From NCBI GenBank assembly GCA_028718525.1, contig JAQULP010000001.1, positions 169,778 to 233,777 of the forward strand: 64,000 bases of DNA, written 5' to 3'. Under the pieces are notes generated by a model. That model had not been told where the DNA came from, searched no databases, and was given only the letters and a program-made list of their open reading frames with translations. The position numbers and the translations under genes are program-made. This document shows positions 53,119 to 63,550 of this stretch, piece by piece (position 1 is the stretch's first letter; each line of letters starts with the position of its first letter). The stretch comes from Sulfuricurvum sp. GTDB lineage: Bacteria; Campylobacterota; Campylobacteria; Campylobacterales; Sulfurimonadaceae.

Positions 53119-54099
53119 CTACTCCAATGCACTAAGGATATCGCCAAAAGCAACTTTAAAAGCTTCCAGCCCTTCTTGAATCTGCTGATCGATAATCTTT
53201 TCCATCACTATACCGCAATCGGCTACGCGCTGTCGATGGGCAAGGATATCATCGCTCGGTAAAGGAAGTTTCATCGTCTTTTCCTGGCCTTCGACATACG
53301 CTTCAATCGTCGCAATCGGAGCGGTATTGACACTATTGGGGGCCAGAAGTTCATCAACATAATAGGATGCTCTGAACTCATCCCCTTTTACCCCCGTACT
53401 GGCAAATAGCACACGACATTTAGGGACATACATCGCTTCAACGCGACTATAGATTTCAGCGGCATTCATAATACCCATTAATCCGGTCGCAACCCCGTTT
53501 GTCCGTAAAATATCATCAATGGCACGGTCAATTCTACTGACGAATACGCTGATGACGGTATCGACACTCGATTTTTTAGAAGCCCGTTCAAACGCCTCCG
53601 CACATTTGAGTGCCTGATCCAGTGAAAAGATCAACGTAGCGTTAACCGCAATCCCTTCAGAAGCGAGGGTTTCCATTGCACTGTATCCTGCCTCCGTCGC
53701 CGGAACCTTTATCATGACATTGGGACGGTTAATGCTTTGGTGCAATCGAATTCCTTCCGAAACCGTTGCCTCGGCATCATCGCATAAATGCGGATCAACT
53801 TCAATGCTTACATATCCGTCATCTCCAGCATCGTACAACGGTCGCAAGATATCGGCCGCTTTTTGTATATCAAAAATGGCTAATGCTTCGTATTTCTCTT
53901 TTGGAGACATTGCACCTAACGAGGCAAGTTGTTCCTTATACGCTTCCGATGACAAAATGGCGTTTTTAAAAATCGCCGGATTTGACGTAGCACCGTTAAT
54001 AATCCCTTTTGCGATCAGTTCTTTAAAACCTTCATCCAAAAATGTTCGTTCAATAAAATCAGCCCAAAGGGCGAAACGCGCTTCCGCAATATACATCAT
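53119..54099 (-). CDS. tal: transaldolase
   Basis: 326 aa pentose-phosphate enzyme moving a dihydroxyacetone unit between sugar phosphates. GATSNPAIFKNAI near residue 37, RPNVMIKVPATEAGYSAMET with the Schiff-base Lys, NATLIFSLDQALKCAEAF and the phosphate-site segment are intact. Length fits the bacterial two-glycolysis-side form. Two start codons in tandem (54099 or 54096). Confidence 0.93.
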   Translation of the reverse strand: MMYIAEARFALWADFIERTFLDEGFKELIAKGIINGATSNPAIFKNAILSSEAYKEQLASLGAMSPKEKYEALAIFDIQKAADILRPLYDAGDDGYVSIEVDPHLCDDAEATVSEGIRLHQSINRPNVMIKVPATEAGYSAMETLASEGIAVNATLIFSLDQALKCAEAFERASKKSSVDTVISVFVSRIDRAIDDILRTNGVATGLMGIMNAAEIYSRVEAMYVPKCRVLFASTGVKGDEFRASYYVDELLAPNSVNTAPIATIEAYVEGQEKTMKLPLPSDDILAHRQRVADCGIVMEKIIDQQIQEGLEAFKVAFGDILSALE

Positions 54100-54140
54100 A
54101 ACTCCGTGACAAAAAGGTAAATGATTATGCCGAAAAAAAA

Positions 54141-55940
54141 TTAAAAATAGAGGTTGACTCCCAATTTATACCGATCTTCCCGATAATTCTGATGTGCCGT
54201 TTCATAACTTACAGAGACGGCTCCGTTTGCACCCCATCCCCACAAATGGGTCATCATCAGATGTGTACGGGTTACACCGTCCATATAGAAAATTCGTCCA
54301 GCCTCTATGCGGCTTTTAACCCGATTTCTCCAGTTTATTCCCCCACCTGTAGTAAATCCAATGCCTGCATCAGCCTTAAAACCGAGTCGAATTTCCGGCT
54401 CACTCAGCCAATAAGCATAGATTTGATCATCTCCGATCGAAGCACCGGCTCCGACACGAGTTACAAAGCTGAGCGTGTCCGCAGTGTAGTCACGGTCCCA
54501 TCCACTCTTCATGCGCCATGAAAACGGCTTAAAGAAATGAGTGACCGGAGGGAGTGAAGACAAGGAGAGGAGCGTCAATTTCTCCAAACTGAAGGTATTC
54601 TTATCGATCCCTATCAACGTATCTAAAAATTCAATTTGAGCTCCGCTTAAATGACCCGTATCGTCTTCCGAAAGATCATGAAATGCAGGACGCCATCCAA
54701 TAAGCAGAGGAGATCGCTTTTCAAACCACCCTTGAACAATCCCTATGCGGGCAGATCGATGGGCGCTGTCTGGATTGGGCTTAGGCTCAATAGGGATAAT
54801 TTTCCCCTCCCCTAATGCAGCACGCCGTGTGAGAAGGGTATGATACCGCAGGGCGTAAACCTCTTTGGATATTTTTCCTTCGATATAATCATATTCTACA
54901 AGTTCGGCTGCGGCTTCAAAAATATACCGACGTTCCTGATCCGTGAAATCTGCCGAATTCAGCTTATTCATATCCGTTTCGCCGTTGACAAGCGATCGGA
55001 CGGCCTGAATTCCCTGAGGTTTCAGTTGACGTTCATACGATAATATTTTGGTACGCTTAGACGGTCGAAAATGTTTTTCACGGACCAACGACTCTTCTTC
55101 AAAAGCCCGAACCGTTTCAGGTGGAATAACGTAATAGAAAAAATGGTCCCGCAAACGGGCGGTGGGACGTGCGATTTCGGTGAGCCACAACATATGATAC
55201 GAACAATTCTCATCGAAAAAATAGTACCATGAATTAATATGCTGCAATTCCCAGATATGACGTACCATCGCCATCACTTCGTCATGATTGAGATTAAGAT
55301 CGTATTCCCAGACATCGCGCGATTCGCTGTCACGGTACTCTTTGAGTTTTTCATAATAGGGGAGCATGGAATAATATCCGTAATATCCCCCAAACAACCC
55401 TTTATACGCGAAGGCAACTCCATTGGTTTCATCGGTTTGCGCCGCATAATTAATCGCATAGGACATCAATTTGGATTCCATAGAGGAATCAATCCGTAAA
55501 AACGTATGACCAAACATCGATGCAGGGGAGTTAATATGGGCACTTGGAAAGACAAGGGTAACTTTCTGCGGATCCAGCTTTGCCAAAAGCGTTTCGTATT
55601 CGCGACATTCTCCCTCCCCAAAGGAGATGTTTAATGATTTTTCCAACCAAACCCTCCGCGCGGGAAACCGGCAAAACACACTGCCGTCACTACGATTGGA
55701 ATCTTCATTAAGATGACGGAGGGTAGAGATTAACTCTTCATCAAGATTCTCTTTCCCTATTGGAGAGAGGAAAAAAGCATCATCATCGATTTCGCTGCTC
55801 TCTTTTGGAGCATGCATCAATAAATGCCAATAGCGGGATTCAGAGAGGTTAAGAGAGTGTTCTTGTGCGATCAATTCATCGGTCGTGGTGGCAAAGACCG
55901 CTAAACTCAACGCACATAGCAAAAAAATTACCGGCAACAA
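54141..55940 (-). CDS. DUF4105 exported/membrane-associated protein
   Basis: 599 aa with a signal peptide (VIFLLCALSLAVFATT). The central part is DUF4105: VTLVFPSAHINSPASMFGHT (with a His reminiscent of thiol/serine hydrolase-like cores) and WYYFFDENCSYHMLWLTEIA. The C-terminal 150 residues alternate like a beta-barrel (GWFEKRSPLLIGWRPAFHDL, then a terminal NLYF), so an outer-membrane location is possible. The function of the family is unknown. The start is TTG (55940 or 55937); no strong Shine-Dalgarno. Stands alone on its transcript. Confidence 0.78.
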   Translation of the reverse strand: MLPVIFLLCALSLAVFATTTDELIAQEHSLNLSESRYWHLLMHAPKESSEIDDDAFFLSPIGKENLDEELISTLRHLNEDSNRSDGSVFCRFPARRVWLEKSLNISFGEGECREYETLLAKLDPQKVTLVFPSAHINSPASMFGHTFLRIDSSMESKLMSYAINYAAQTDETNGVAFAYKGLFGGYYGYYSMLPYYEKLKEYRDSESRDVWEYDLNLNHDEVMAMVRHIWELQHINSWYYFFDENCSYHMLWLTEIARPTARLRDHFFYYVIPPETVRAFEEESLVREKHFRPSKRTKILSYERQLKPQGIQAVRSLVNGETDMNKLNSADFTDQERRYIFEAAAELVEYDYIEGKISKEVYALRYHTLLTRRAALGEGKIIPIEPKPNPDSAHRSARIGIVQGWFEKRSPLLIGWRPAFHDLSEDDTGHLSGAQIEFLDTLIGIDKNTFSLEKLTLLSLSSLPPVTHFFKPFSWRMKSGWDRDYTADTLSFVTRVGAGASIGDDQIYAYWLSEPEIRLGFKADAGIGFTTGGGINWRNRVKSRIEAGRIFYMDGVTRTHLMMTHLWGWGANGAVSVSYETAHQNYREDRYKLGVNLYF

Positions 55941-55988
55941 AAACCTTTTTTACCCTTCGACGAAGAGAAATTTATACTTAATTTCTAA

Positions 55989-56007
55989 CCTGCTGCCCTT
56001 AAGCAGG
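55989..56007 (-). terminator. hairpin after the DUF3015 gene
   Basis: CCTGCT and AGCAGG form a perfect six-bp stem with a seven-base loop about 40 bases after the DUF3015 stop. A second, less perfect G/C-rich stem (GGGGAAAGAG against CTCTCCCC, 56007-56031) precedes it. No long U-tract, so termination strength is doubtful. Confidence 0.35.
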
Positions 56008-56045
56008 GGGGAAAGAGTTACCCTCTCCCCTCACGGACTTCTATT

Positions 56046-56492
56046 TTAGCCTGCGATAGTCGAAACGTTATCCAAAACGGTTGCCATATCGACTTTTTCA
56101 TTGCTATAAATAGCGTTGTAATTGGCTTGAAGTGCTGATGCAAATGCAGCTTTATCCTCTACGTTCAAAAGCTCTGCCAAGGTTGAGACACTCTCTCCTT
56201 GACCGATTGCGATTTCGCGGGAAAGCTGATCCATATTGGAAGCAACAAATTCTGCCGCTCGCTCATTCATCACCAGCGGTGCTCTTTTACATCCGGATGT
56301 GCCTGATGTAACACCGAAAGTCTGATTTGCTGAAGTACCGTTTGTTGTTGCTTGCAATGCCAGCATCAAAGCTGAACTGTCATCTTTAATAATTTGTGAT
56401 CCGAGACCACACCCTGTTTGACTGTTAACCGATGCGAAACCTGCTGTTGCAAGTGCTGCGATAGCCGCAATGCTGAATAAAACTTTTTTCAT
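56046..56492 (-). CDS. DUF3015 exported protein
   Basis: 148 aa with a clear signal peptide (VLFSIAAIAALATAGFASV). TGCGLGSQIIKDDSSALMLA and TFGVTSGTSGCKRAP are the DUF3015 signatures, including two Cys that may form a disulfide. Function unknown. Its start has AAGGGG within GGGTTTTT ATG context, and the aat stop lies 49 bases upstream, so it could be read with the clpS-clpA-aat unit or from its own promoter. Confidence 0.82.
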   Translation of the reverse strand: MKKVLFSIAAIAALATAGFASVNSQTGCGLGSQIIKDDSSALMLALQATTNGTSANQTFGVTSGTSGCKRAPLVMNERAAEFVASNMDQLSREIAIGQGESVSTLAELLNVEDKAAFASALQANYNAIYSNEKVDMATVLDNVSTIAG

Positions 56493-56541
56493 AAAAACCC
56501 CTTTTTCATCAAAATTAACAAAGAGTATAAAAGAATAAACC

Positions 56542-57222
56542 TTAAGAAATTCTCATTTTCCATTGACTTTCTGCAATATCCGCTTCGATCGCCTGATGGA
56601 GCCGTCGCAAAAAATAGTCTCTGGGAACTTCTTTTGCCCCTAAACTTTTCAAATGTTCGGTTGGAACCTGACAATCAATAAACGAATATCCCCAGCTGCG
56701 CAAGGACTCTACTAACACTGCGAAAGCCGCTTTAGAAGCATCTGAGACTTTGGCAAACATTGATTCTCCGCAAAACACCCCGCCGACGCTTACTCCATAA
56801 AGTCCGCCTACCAATACTCCCTCCTGATACGCTTCGACACTGTGCGCATACCCTAGTGCGTGCAACGCTTCATACGCTTCAACGATTTCCGGAATGATCC
56901 AGCTGCCGTTCTGGCCTCGACGCGGTGCTTTCGAGCACTCACGAATGACATCCGAAAAATTGGTATCGAAGCGGATTTCAAATCGGGAGATTTTTTTACG
57001 TAAAGAACGACGAAGTTTAAAATCATCCAGTTCCATAATCAGTCTCGGATCAGGAGACCACCAAAGAATCGGGTCTGTAGCACTGTACCACGGAAAAATT
57101 CCCATCCGATATGCCATCATAAGGCGTGATGGGGTAAGATCGCCTCCATAGGCGACAATCCCCTCTTCAGATGCCTGAGACGGATGGGGAAACGCGAGCT
57201 GATACGTGAGTTTCGGAATCAT
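56542..57222 (-). CDS. aat: leucyl/phenylalanyl-tRNA-protein transferase
   Basis: 226 aa. Adds Leu or Phe to N-terminal Arg/Lys of proteins to mark them for ClpAP through ClpS (N-end rule). FPWYSATDPILWWSPDPRLI, GWSYFIDCQ-like end motif (GYSFIDCQVPTEHLKSLGAK) and GVSVGGVFCGESMF are present. Its ATG overlaps the clpA stop by four bases, which places the whole N-end pathway, clpS-clpA-aat, in one transcript. Confidence 0.95.
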   Translation of the reverse strand: MIPKLTYQLAFPHPSQASEEGIVAYGGDLTPSRLMMAYRMGIFPWYSATDPILWWSPDPRLIMELDDFKLRRSLRKKISRFEIRFDTNFSDVIRECSKAPRRGQNGSWIIPEIVEAYEALHALGYAHSVEAYQEGVLVGGLYGVSVGGVFCGESMFAKVSDASKAAFAVLVESLRSWGYSFIDCQVPTEHLKSLGAKEVPRDYFLRRLHQAIEADIAESQWKMRIS

Positions 57223-59399
57223 TCACAATAATCGAATATCAGCTGATCGGTGTACTCTACCGATACTTTTCCCCCTTGCGCCAAACGGCCGAAAAGCATC
57301 TCATCAACCAACGGATCTTTTATTTTTTCCGCAATGACACGTCCCAGCGGGCGTGCTCCCATCAATTTGTCATACCCTATTTTAGCGATATGCTCTTTTG
57401 CCTTGCCGGTAAGGGAAACCACAACTTTTTTCGATTTCAACTGTTCATTGAGCTCACGAATAAATTTATCAACAATCCCTTCGACAACACTGATCGGCAA
57501 TGCAGCAAATTCAATAATCCCATCCAAACGGTTACGAAATTCCGGTGTAAAAAACGATTTCAGGGCTTCATGACGGGAAATCGAGCTATCCGCATTAAAT
57601 CCCATTACACTCCGCTCACTTGCTCCGATATTCGATGTCATAACCAATACGACATTTGAAAAGTTGGCTTTAAATCCGGTATTGTCGGTTAAGGTTGCAT
57701 TATCCATCACCTGCAAAAGGACATTGATCAGATCCGGATGCGCTTTTTCAATCTCGTCAAGCAGCAAAACCATATAAGGGTGTTTCCGGACTGTTTCGAC
57801 AAGCAATCCTCCCTGTTCAAATCCGACATACCCGGGAGGGGAACCGATCAGACGGCTCAATGCATGTTTTTCCATATATTCGGACATATCATAACGTTCA
57901 AAATAAATCCCCAGTTCACTTGCTAACGATTTTGCCAATTCGGTTTTTCCAACCCCCGTCGGACCGGAGAACAAAAAGGAAGCGATCGGTTTATGCGGTG
58001 CACTAAGCCCCGCATAAGAGCGCTTAATCGATTTGACAACCTGCGCGACGGCATGGTCTTGTCCAATCACAAGAGATTTGAGATCCGATTCGAGGGTAGA
58101 GAGTTTTTCACGTACATCACCCCCCATTTTCGATGTCGGGATTCCGGTCATTTTCGTGATAATCGCTTCAATATCATGCGGTGTGATTGTCGTCCGTTTA
58201 TGGGTTTTTAAATGGAAAGCGGCACCGGCTTCATCCATTAAATCAATTGCGACATCGGGCAGGAAACGGTCGGTAATGTATTTTTTTGAGAGTTCGACGG
58301 AGGCACGCAGTGCTTTATCCGTATATTTGACCCCATGATGTTTTTCATACCGTTCACGCAGACCTTTAAGGATAAGAAAACTCTCTTCGTCGGAAGGCTC
58401 ACCCACTTCGATACGGGCAAACCGGCGGCTGAGGGCGCGATCTTTTTCAAAGATGCTTCGATATTCCGCGTGCGTTGTCGCTCCCATACATTTCAGGGCA
58501 CCTGATGCCAGTGCAGGTTTAAGCTGATTGGAGGCGTCCATGCTCCCCCCGCCCACAGCACCGGCTCCCACAATCGTATGAATCTCATCAATAAATAGAA
58601 TCGCATTCGGATGTTCGGCTGCTTCATCCATGACCGCTTTAAGCCGTTTTTCAAAATCCCCCCGATATTTGGTTCCTGCCAGCATCGCCCCCAAATCAAG
58701 GGCAAAAATCTCTGCATCTTCCAAAAGTTTAGGAACTTCTCCCGACAGAATTCTCAGTGCCAATCCCTCCGCTATGGCTGTCTTTCCGACACCGGGCTCA
58801 CCGATCAAAAGCGGATTATTTTTCTTTCGGCGGCATAATGTTTGGATCGCACGTTCAATCTCGTTTACCCGTCCGATAACCGGATCAATTTTCCCTTTAC
58901 GGGCATGGGAAATTAGATTAATGGCGTATTTTTGTAGCGCCCCCTCATTTTGGGGCTCATCGTGCACCGTATCCATCTCCCGATGAGAAATCGCTTCAAG
59001 GACATCTACCCGGCTGATGCCGTACTCTTCAAGCAACAGGCATGCGTACGTATGGTGTTCTTCATACACCGCGGCGATCAGGTCACCGATATCGGCATAC
59101 TCTTTTTGGGCACTGCGGACATGGTGCATCATGACGTCGATCAAACGGGCCAATGCAACCGTCTCAAATGGCTCTTGTTCCACGTCATCGGGTAACGGCT
59201 CCATTGTCTGCACCAAATAGGTCCCCAACGCTTCCCGGATCAGTTCGACATCTGCCCCGCACGTTTTGATAATGGCTTCCCCTTCCGATGAATTGAGCAA
59301 TGCCAACATAACATGTTCGATGGTAAGATATTCATGACGCTGATGCCTGGCAAAGGCAACCGCTTTTTGAAAAACCGAATTCAGTTCCGTACTTACCAT
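57219..59399 (-). CDS. clpA: ATP-dependent Clp protease ATPase subunit ClpA
   Basis: 726 aa AAA+ unfoldase that feeds ClpP. N-terminal double Clp repeat (FQKAVAFARHQRHEYLTIEH, about 1-140), first AAA module with GEPGVGKTAIAEGLAL and second with GPTGVGKTELAKSLASELGI. The LLLDEIEKAHPD Walker B and the arginine-finger segment are intact. Three bases separate it from clpS; the ATG follows GGAGG. Confidence 0.96.
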   Translation of the reverse strand: MVSTELNSVFQKAVAFARHQRHEYLTIEHVMLALLNSSEGEAIIKTCGADVELIREALGTYLVQTMEPLPDDVEQEPFETVALARLIDVMMHHVRSAQKEYADIGDLIAAVYEEHHTYACLLLEEYGISRVDVLEAISHREMDTVHDEPQNEGALQKYAINLISHARKGKIDPVIGRVNEIERAIQTLCRRKKNNPLLIGEPGVGKTAIAEGLALRILSGEVPKLLEDAEIFALDLGAMLAGTKYRGDFEKRLKAVMDEAAEHPNAILFIDEIHTIVGAGAVGGGSMDASNQLKPALASGALKCMGATTHAEYRSIFEKDRALSRRFARIEVGEPSDEESFLILKGLRERYEKHHGVKYTDKALRASVELSKKYITDRFLPDVAIDLMDEAGAAFHLKTHKRTTITPHDIEAIITKMTGIPTSKMGGDVREKLSTLESDLKSLVIGQDHAVAQVVKSIKRSYAGLSAPHKPIASFLFSGPTGVGKTELAKSLASELGIYFERYDMSEYMEKHALSRLIGSPPGYVGFEQGGLLVETVRKHPYMVLLLDEIEKAHPDLINVLLQVMDNATLTDNTGFKANFSNVVLVMTSNIGASERSVMGFNADSSISRHEALKSFFTPEFRNRLDGIIEFAALPISVVEGIVDKFIRELNEQLKSKKVVVSLTGKAKEHIAKIGYDKLMGARPLGRVIAEKIKDPLVDEMLFGRLAQGGKVSVEYTDQLIFDYCE

Positions 59400-59402
59400 C
59401 CT

Positions 59403-59708
59403 TTATGCCTCCTCCATGATTGCTTTGAGGGGAAACCCGTTCTCCCGTGCCAGCTTTCCAACCTGATGTACTTTCGTTTCCGCCAATTCATACGAATAAA
59501 CCCCACATAGACCTCGCCCTTTTTGGTGGACTTCAAGCATTATACGGTGGGCTTCCTGTACGTTCTTACGAAATATTTTCATCAGAATCTCAACAACAAA
59601 ATCCATCGAAGTATAATCGTCATTGAGCAAAAATACCTTATATTGCTTTGGATGTTCCAGGGAAATATCTAAACTCGTCGAATGTTCATGTTTTGGTGTC
59701 ATACGCAA
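59403..59708 (-). CDS. clpS: ATP-dependent Clp protease adaptor ClpS
   Basis: 101 aa N-recognin that delivers proteins with N-terminal Leu, Phe, Trp or Tyr to ClpA. Binding-site motifs KVFLLNDDYTSMDFVVEIL (with the Asn-Asp pair) and MLEVHQKGRGLCGVYSYELA are conserved. It is first of clpS-clpA-aat; metY lies 15 bases upstream on the same strand. Confidence 0.95.
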   Translation of the reverse strand: MRMTPKHEHSTSLDISLEHPKQYKVFLLNDDYTSMDFVVEILMKIFRKNVQEAHRIMLEVHQKGRGLCGVYSYELAETKVHQVGKLARENGFPLKAIMEEA

Positions 59709-59723
59709 CTATACCTTATCTTA

Positions 59724-60965
59724 TTAAAGGTTTGCCGCATGGATAAAGTCAGCAATAATCGCTTCAGCACTTTCCAAGCCAATCGATATCCGAATCAGTC
59801 CCGGTGTAATCCCTAAAAATTCACGGGTCGGTTCATCAAAATCACGATAAATAGTCGAAGCCATGTGCAGTCCCAGTGTACGGCTATCACCGATATTGGC
59901 CGTAATAGTAATCAATTTGGAATGGTTTAGAAATTCGAATGCTCTCTCCTTCGTCCCCATATCAATGGTTAACAAGGTTCCGCATCCGTTCATAAACTGA
60001 TCTTTATAACGTCCATGATGGGGATGGTGAGGCAAAGAGGGATGATTGACTATAAAGCCGTGCTCGTGTAGGGCTTTAGCCACCGTTTCAACGCTGGAAA
60101 CGATCCGATCCATACGAAGAGGAAGGGTTTCCAGACCTAGCATGGTCAAATAACTGCCAAAACCGTTTGCAGACATCCCAAAATCACGCAAAGCCCTCTT
60201 TTTGGCATTGGCGACCAAAGCCATATTTCCCATTTTTTTGATAAATGGGTGAAGATCACGATAACGTTCGGATTTAAATTTATCTTCCCCTTCCGCAATC
60301 GCTCTGAATACAACGGCACCCCCAAGTGCCGAAGCATTACCGTTAATAATTTTGGTTGTCGAGTAAACTACGATATCAGCCCCCAAAGCGATTGGTGCGA
60401 CACTCAGAGGCGTAATCGTATTATCAACCATCAAGACGACGCCGTTTCGATTCGCGATATGGGCAATAGCGGCAATATCGGGCAAACGCATATTCGGATT
60501 ACCGACACTCTCTAAAAAAATAATTTTGGTGGCCGTATTGATCGCCTCCTCAACCGCATCCAATTCATCGACATCAAAAAAATGGGTAGTAATTCCAAAA
60601 CGGCTCAACGTTTCTGAAAAATACGAATATGTCCCGCCAAAGAGCCCTCCGATACTGATAATTTCATCACCGGCACGAAGAAGGCTCAAGGTGGCCATCG
60701 CCGTCGCTCCCATCCCCGAAGAGGCTGCCACGGCACCTATCCCGCCGTCCATAGAGGCTAATATCTGTTCCAACTGGGCTGAAGTCGGATTACCTACACG
60801 GGCATAAAGGGGTTTTTTAACCGACCCGTCAAAAATTCCCTCTCCCGTTTCACTGTTCCCATATCCAAACGATGCGGAATTAACCATTACCGGGCTTATA
60901 GCCCCCTCTTTTTTTCCGACTTGCTGAACAATGCGGGTTGTAAACTCTTCAAAGCGATTCATCAT
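59724..60965 (-). CDS. metY: O-acetylhomoserine sulfhydrylase-type PLP enzyme
   Basis: 413 aa Cys/Met-metabolism PLP enzyme. YARVGNPTSAQLEQILASMD, FLESVGNPNMRLPDI, the PLP Lys in VVYSTTKIINGNASALGGAV and HPSLPHHPHH match the O-acetylhomoserine sulfhydrylase (MetY) group, which makes homocysteine directly from sulfide, sensible in a sulfur-oxidising bacterium. Methionine gamma-lyase or MetZ activity cannot be ruled out. I took the double ATG at 60965/60962 (MMNRFEEF), with AGG six bases upstream. Confidence 0.85.
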   Translation of the reverse strand: MMNRFEEFTTRIVQQVGKKEGAISPVMVNSASFGYGNSETGEGIFDGSVKKPLYARVGNPTSAQLEQILASMDGGIGAVAASSGMGATAMATLSLLRAGDEIISIGGLFGGTYSYFSETLSRFGITTHFFDVDELDAVEEAINTATKIIFLESVGNPNMRLPDIAAIAHIANRNGVVLMVDNTITPLSVAPIALGADIVVYSTTKIINGNASALGGAVVFRAIAEGEDKFKSERYRDLHPFIKKMGNMALVANAKKRALRDFGMSANGFGSYLTMLGLETLPLRMDRIVSSVETVAKALHEHGFIVNHPSLPHHPHHGRYKDQFMNGCGTLLTIDMGTKERAFEFLNHSKLITITANIGDSRTLGLHMASTIYRDFDEPTREFLGITPGLIRISIGLESAEAIIADFIHAANL

Positions 60966-61012
60966 CAAACCTATATTAAAATTGGGCAATTATAACCAAA
61001 AAGGGCAACTCA

Positions 61013-61666
61013 TTGTCTAAACGAATCTTCATCACCGCGACCAATACCAATATAGGTAAAACATATACAACCAAAAAGCTTATTGAAGCGTTTAGCCGTA
61101 TGGGGTTACGTGTCGGCGTGTATAAACCGATCGAAACCGGTGTTGATACATTACCTCCTGATGGCGATGACCTTTTCCAATGCGCTTTACGCTACAACCA
61201 AGCTCTCGAATCGTTATCCATCAAAGATATCGTTACCCTCTCGCTTCCGCTTCCAGCAGCCCCGTTTGTGGCCAATAACGGACAACCCATCCCTTTTGAA
61301 CTTTTTGAAAAATCTTTGGAAAAAATTGAAGCGCTCTGTGATCTTGTCCTCATTGAAGGTGCCGGCGGGCTCATGGTTCCTTTGGATGAAGTCAATATGA
61401 TGATTGATCTACCGCACCATTTCAATGCCGTTACCTTACTCGTTACCCACTGCAATCTTGGATGCATCAATGATACCCTTCTGAGTATCAAGGCCCTTGA
61501 AGATGCTTCCATCCCTTATCAATGGGCCCTGAATTGCCGGCAGGATGACGCATCATTTGAAACGACATCGCTCCCCTATTTTTCCCACCGGTTTGAAACT
61601 ATCTATCGCATTGATCAAGATATCGATGCGATAGCCAAAGCACTTTTGGATACAATTACACATTAA
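61013..61666 (+). CDS. bioD: dethiobiotin synthetase
   Basis: 217 aa. Closes the ureido ring of 7,8-diaminopelargonate, the next-to-last step of biotin synthesis. The P-loop [20 protein letters not shown] is at residues 7-26, then [10 protein letters not shown] and [13 protein letters not shown] with the substrate-binding region. The start is TTG at 61013 with AAAAAGGG upstream. Other bio genes are not in the window. Confidence 0.93.
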   Translation: MSKRIFITATNTNIGKTYTTKKLIEAFSRMGLRVGVYKPIETGVDTLPPDGDDLFQCALRYNQALESLSIKDIVTLSLPLPAAPFVANNGQPIPFELFEKSLEKIEALCDLVLIEGAGGLMVPLDEVNMMIDLPHHFNAVTLLVTHCNLGCINDTLLSIKALEDASIPYQWALNCRQDDASFETTSLPYFSHRFETIYRIDQDIDAIAKALLDTITH

Positions 61667-61745
61667 TTTCGCGGTATGCTTACACCGAAAAACGGTTCGT
61701 ACGACACGTAAGCGTTCCTGTATATTGAACATTAAAGGAGAGACC

Positions 61746-62615
61746 ATGAAACACCTGATCCGAACGGATGATTTTACGACTGACCAAATCCTTCAGGTTT
61801 TACACGATGCTGAACATTATCTCCAGGGACAATTCGATCCTATACTCAAAGAAAAAATAATTATTACGCTATTTTTTGAAAATTCAACCCGTACCAAAAG
61901 TTCTTTTGAAATTGCGGCAAAGCGCCTGGGTGCGGAAGTCGTTCATCTTGATGTTCAAAAAAGTTCTACCCAAAAAGGGGAGAGCCTTGTCGATACAGCC
62001 GCTAATCTAGATGCAATGGGGCCGCATGCCATGATCGTACGTCACGCCCATGCGGGAGTTCCCAATATCCTTGCTGAAAATACCCATGCATCTATCATCA
62101 ATGCCGGAGACGGAGCCCATGCCCACCCGACACAAGCGTTACTCGATCTTTTTACCCTCCGCCGCCATTTCGGTGATCTCCAAGGGAAAAAAATAGCGAT
62201 TGTAGGCGATATCAAAAATTCTCGTGTCGCTAACAGCAATATTGAGCTATTAACACGCTTCGGAATGGATATTACCCTTGTCGCACCTCCCCATTTTCTC
62301 CCCGATACGTCTCTCAAAACAACACATAATCTCCATGACGTTATCGACAATGTTAATGCGATTATGAGTTTACGAACCCAAACGGAACGCCACTCACATC
62401 AAACTTACGGATCACTAAAAGATTATGCCAGTGATTTTTGCATCACACAAGAACTTGTCGGCAACCGTGATTTGATTTTACTTCATCCCGGGCCGGTTCA
62501 TCGCAATATCGATATTGATGATATGATGCTCAAAGATCCTCGTTGCAAGGTATTGGAACAAGTCCGCAACGGTGTAGCTATCCGAATGGCTGTCCTTAAA
62601 GCACTCATTGCCTGA
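61746..62615 (+). CDS. pyrB: aspartate carbamoyltransferase catalytic subunit
   Basis: 289 aa enzyme of pyrimidine synthesis. The carbamoyl-phosphate site [20 protein letters not shown], the [16 protein letters not shown] loop, and [13 protein letters not shown] are intact. AAGGAGAGACC before the ATG at 61746 fixes the start. A pyrI regulatory gene is not nearby. Overlaps the next gene by one base (TGATG). Confidence 0.96.
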   Translation: MKHLIRTDDFTTDQILQVLHDAEHYLQGQFDPILKEKIIITLFFENSTRTKSSFEIAAKRLGAEVVHLDVQKSSTQKGESLVDTAANLDAMGPHAMIVRHAHAGVPNILAENTHASIINAGDGAHAHPTQALLDLFTLRRHFGDLQGKKIAIVGDIKNSRVANSNIELLTRFGMDITLVAPPHFLPDTSLKTTHNLHDVIDNVNAIMSLRTQTERHSHQTYGSLKDYASDFCITQELVGNRDLILLHPGPVHRNIDIDDMMLKDPRCKVLEQVRNGVAIRMAVLKALIA

Positions 62616-63550
62616 TGCACCAAAGGTTCAGTGACCTGGTTTCATCCGGGATCCCATGCTTTTTTTACACCGATTTTAGTGGGGCGCATTTCCATTGCTA
62701 TCCATTGGATGAGCTAAAACAGCACGATATTGAATTCTCTTTCAAAAGTATGCCCCATAGATTAAATTCTCCCCATAAACCTGTTTTTTCACCGGTGTCG
62801 TATGAAGCGTATGAACAAAAATTTGCTTCGGTACAGGAACATATTCGCAGCGGAAACACCTATCTCCTGAATTTAACACAACCGACAGAAATAGAATCCG
62901 GCTATACCCTAAAAGAGATTTATACGATGGCCAATGCCCCCTATAAATTAAGAGTCAAAGATTCTTTTGTCTGTTTCTCCCCTGAACCGTTTATTACGAT
63001 TGAGAATAATATTATCCATACCTATCCGATGAAAGGGACAATTGACGCTTCATTGCCCAGTGCTGCGGATACCATTTTAAAGGATCCCAAAGAGATAGCC
63101 GAACACACCATGATTGTTGACCTTTTGCGTAATGATTTGGGAATAGTTGCAAAGAATATCCGTGTCGAAAAATTTCGCTATATCACAACGATCAATACCG
63201 GAGATAAACAGTTACATCAGGTAAGTTCCCATATAAGCGGTATATTGGATATCAAATGGAAAGAGAATGCAGGAACCTTGCTCTGTAATTTACTTCCGGC
63301 CGGAAGTATCAGCGGTACACCGAAACGAAAAACCGTTGAAATCATAGAACAAATCGAAGGGTATCGTCGAGGATATTTCACCGGTGTTTTCGGCTTCTAT
63401 GACGGTGAAAATCTCTACAGTGCTGTCGCTATACGTTTTATAGAAAAACAAGAGAATAAACTTATCTATAAAAGCGGTGGCGGTATTACCGCCGATAGCA
63501 ACTGCAAACGGGAATATGAGGAAATGATCGATAAGGTTTATATACCCTAA
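62615..63550 (+). CDS. pabB: aminodeoxychorismate synthase component I-like (PabB) chorismate-binding protein
   Basis: 311 aa, shorter than full PabB/TrpE (about 450 aa) because the N-terminal domain is mostly missing; only the chorismate-binding domain is present. SGNTYLLNLTQPTEIESGYT, YPMKGTIDASLPSAADTIL, MIVDLLRNDLGIVAKNIRVE, and SISGTPKRKTVEIIEQIEGY plus YKSGGGITADSNCKREYEEM are intact. Short PabB forms with this layout make 4-amino-4-deoxychorismate for folate. No amidotransferase gene is adjacent. Confidence 0.88.
   Translation: MHQRFSDLVSSGIPCFFYTDFSGAHFHCYPLDELKQHDIEFSFKSMPHRLNSPHKPVFSPVSYEAYEQKFASVQEHIRSGNTYLLNLTQPTEIESGYTLKEIYTMANAPYKLRVKDSFVCFSPEPFITIENNIIHTYPMKGTIDASLPSAADTILKDPKEIAEHTMIVDLLRNDLGIVAKNIRVEKFRYITTINTGDKQLHQVSSHISGILDIKWKENAGTLLCNLLPAGSISGTPKRKTVEIIEQIEGYRRGYFTGVFGFYDGENLYSAVAIRFIEKQENKLIYKSGGGITADSNCKREYEEMIDKVYIP

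Noticed and set aside
60966..61012. SAM or biotin riboswitch/BirA operator between metY and bioD
   Set aside because: The gap is only 47 bases and shows no structured element or dyad.
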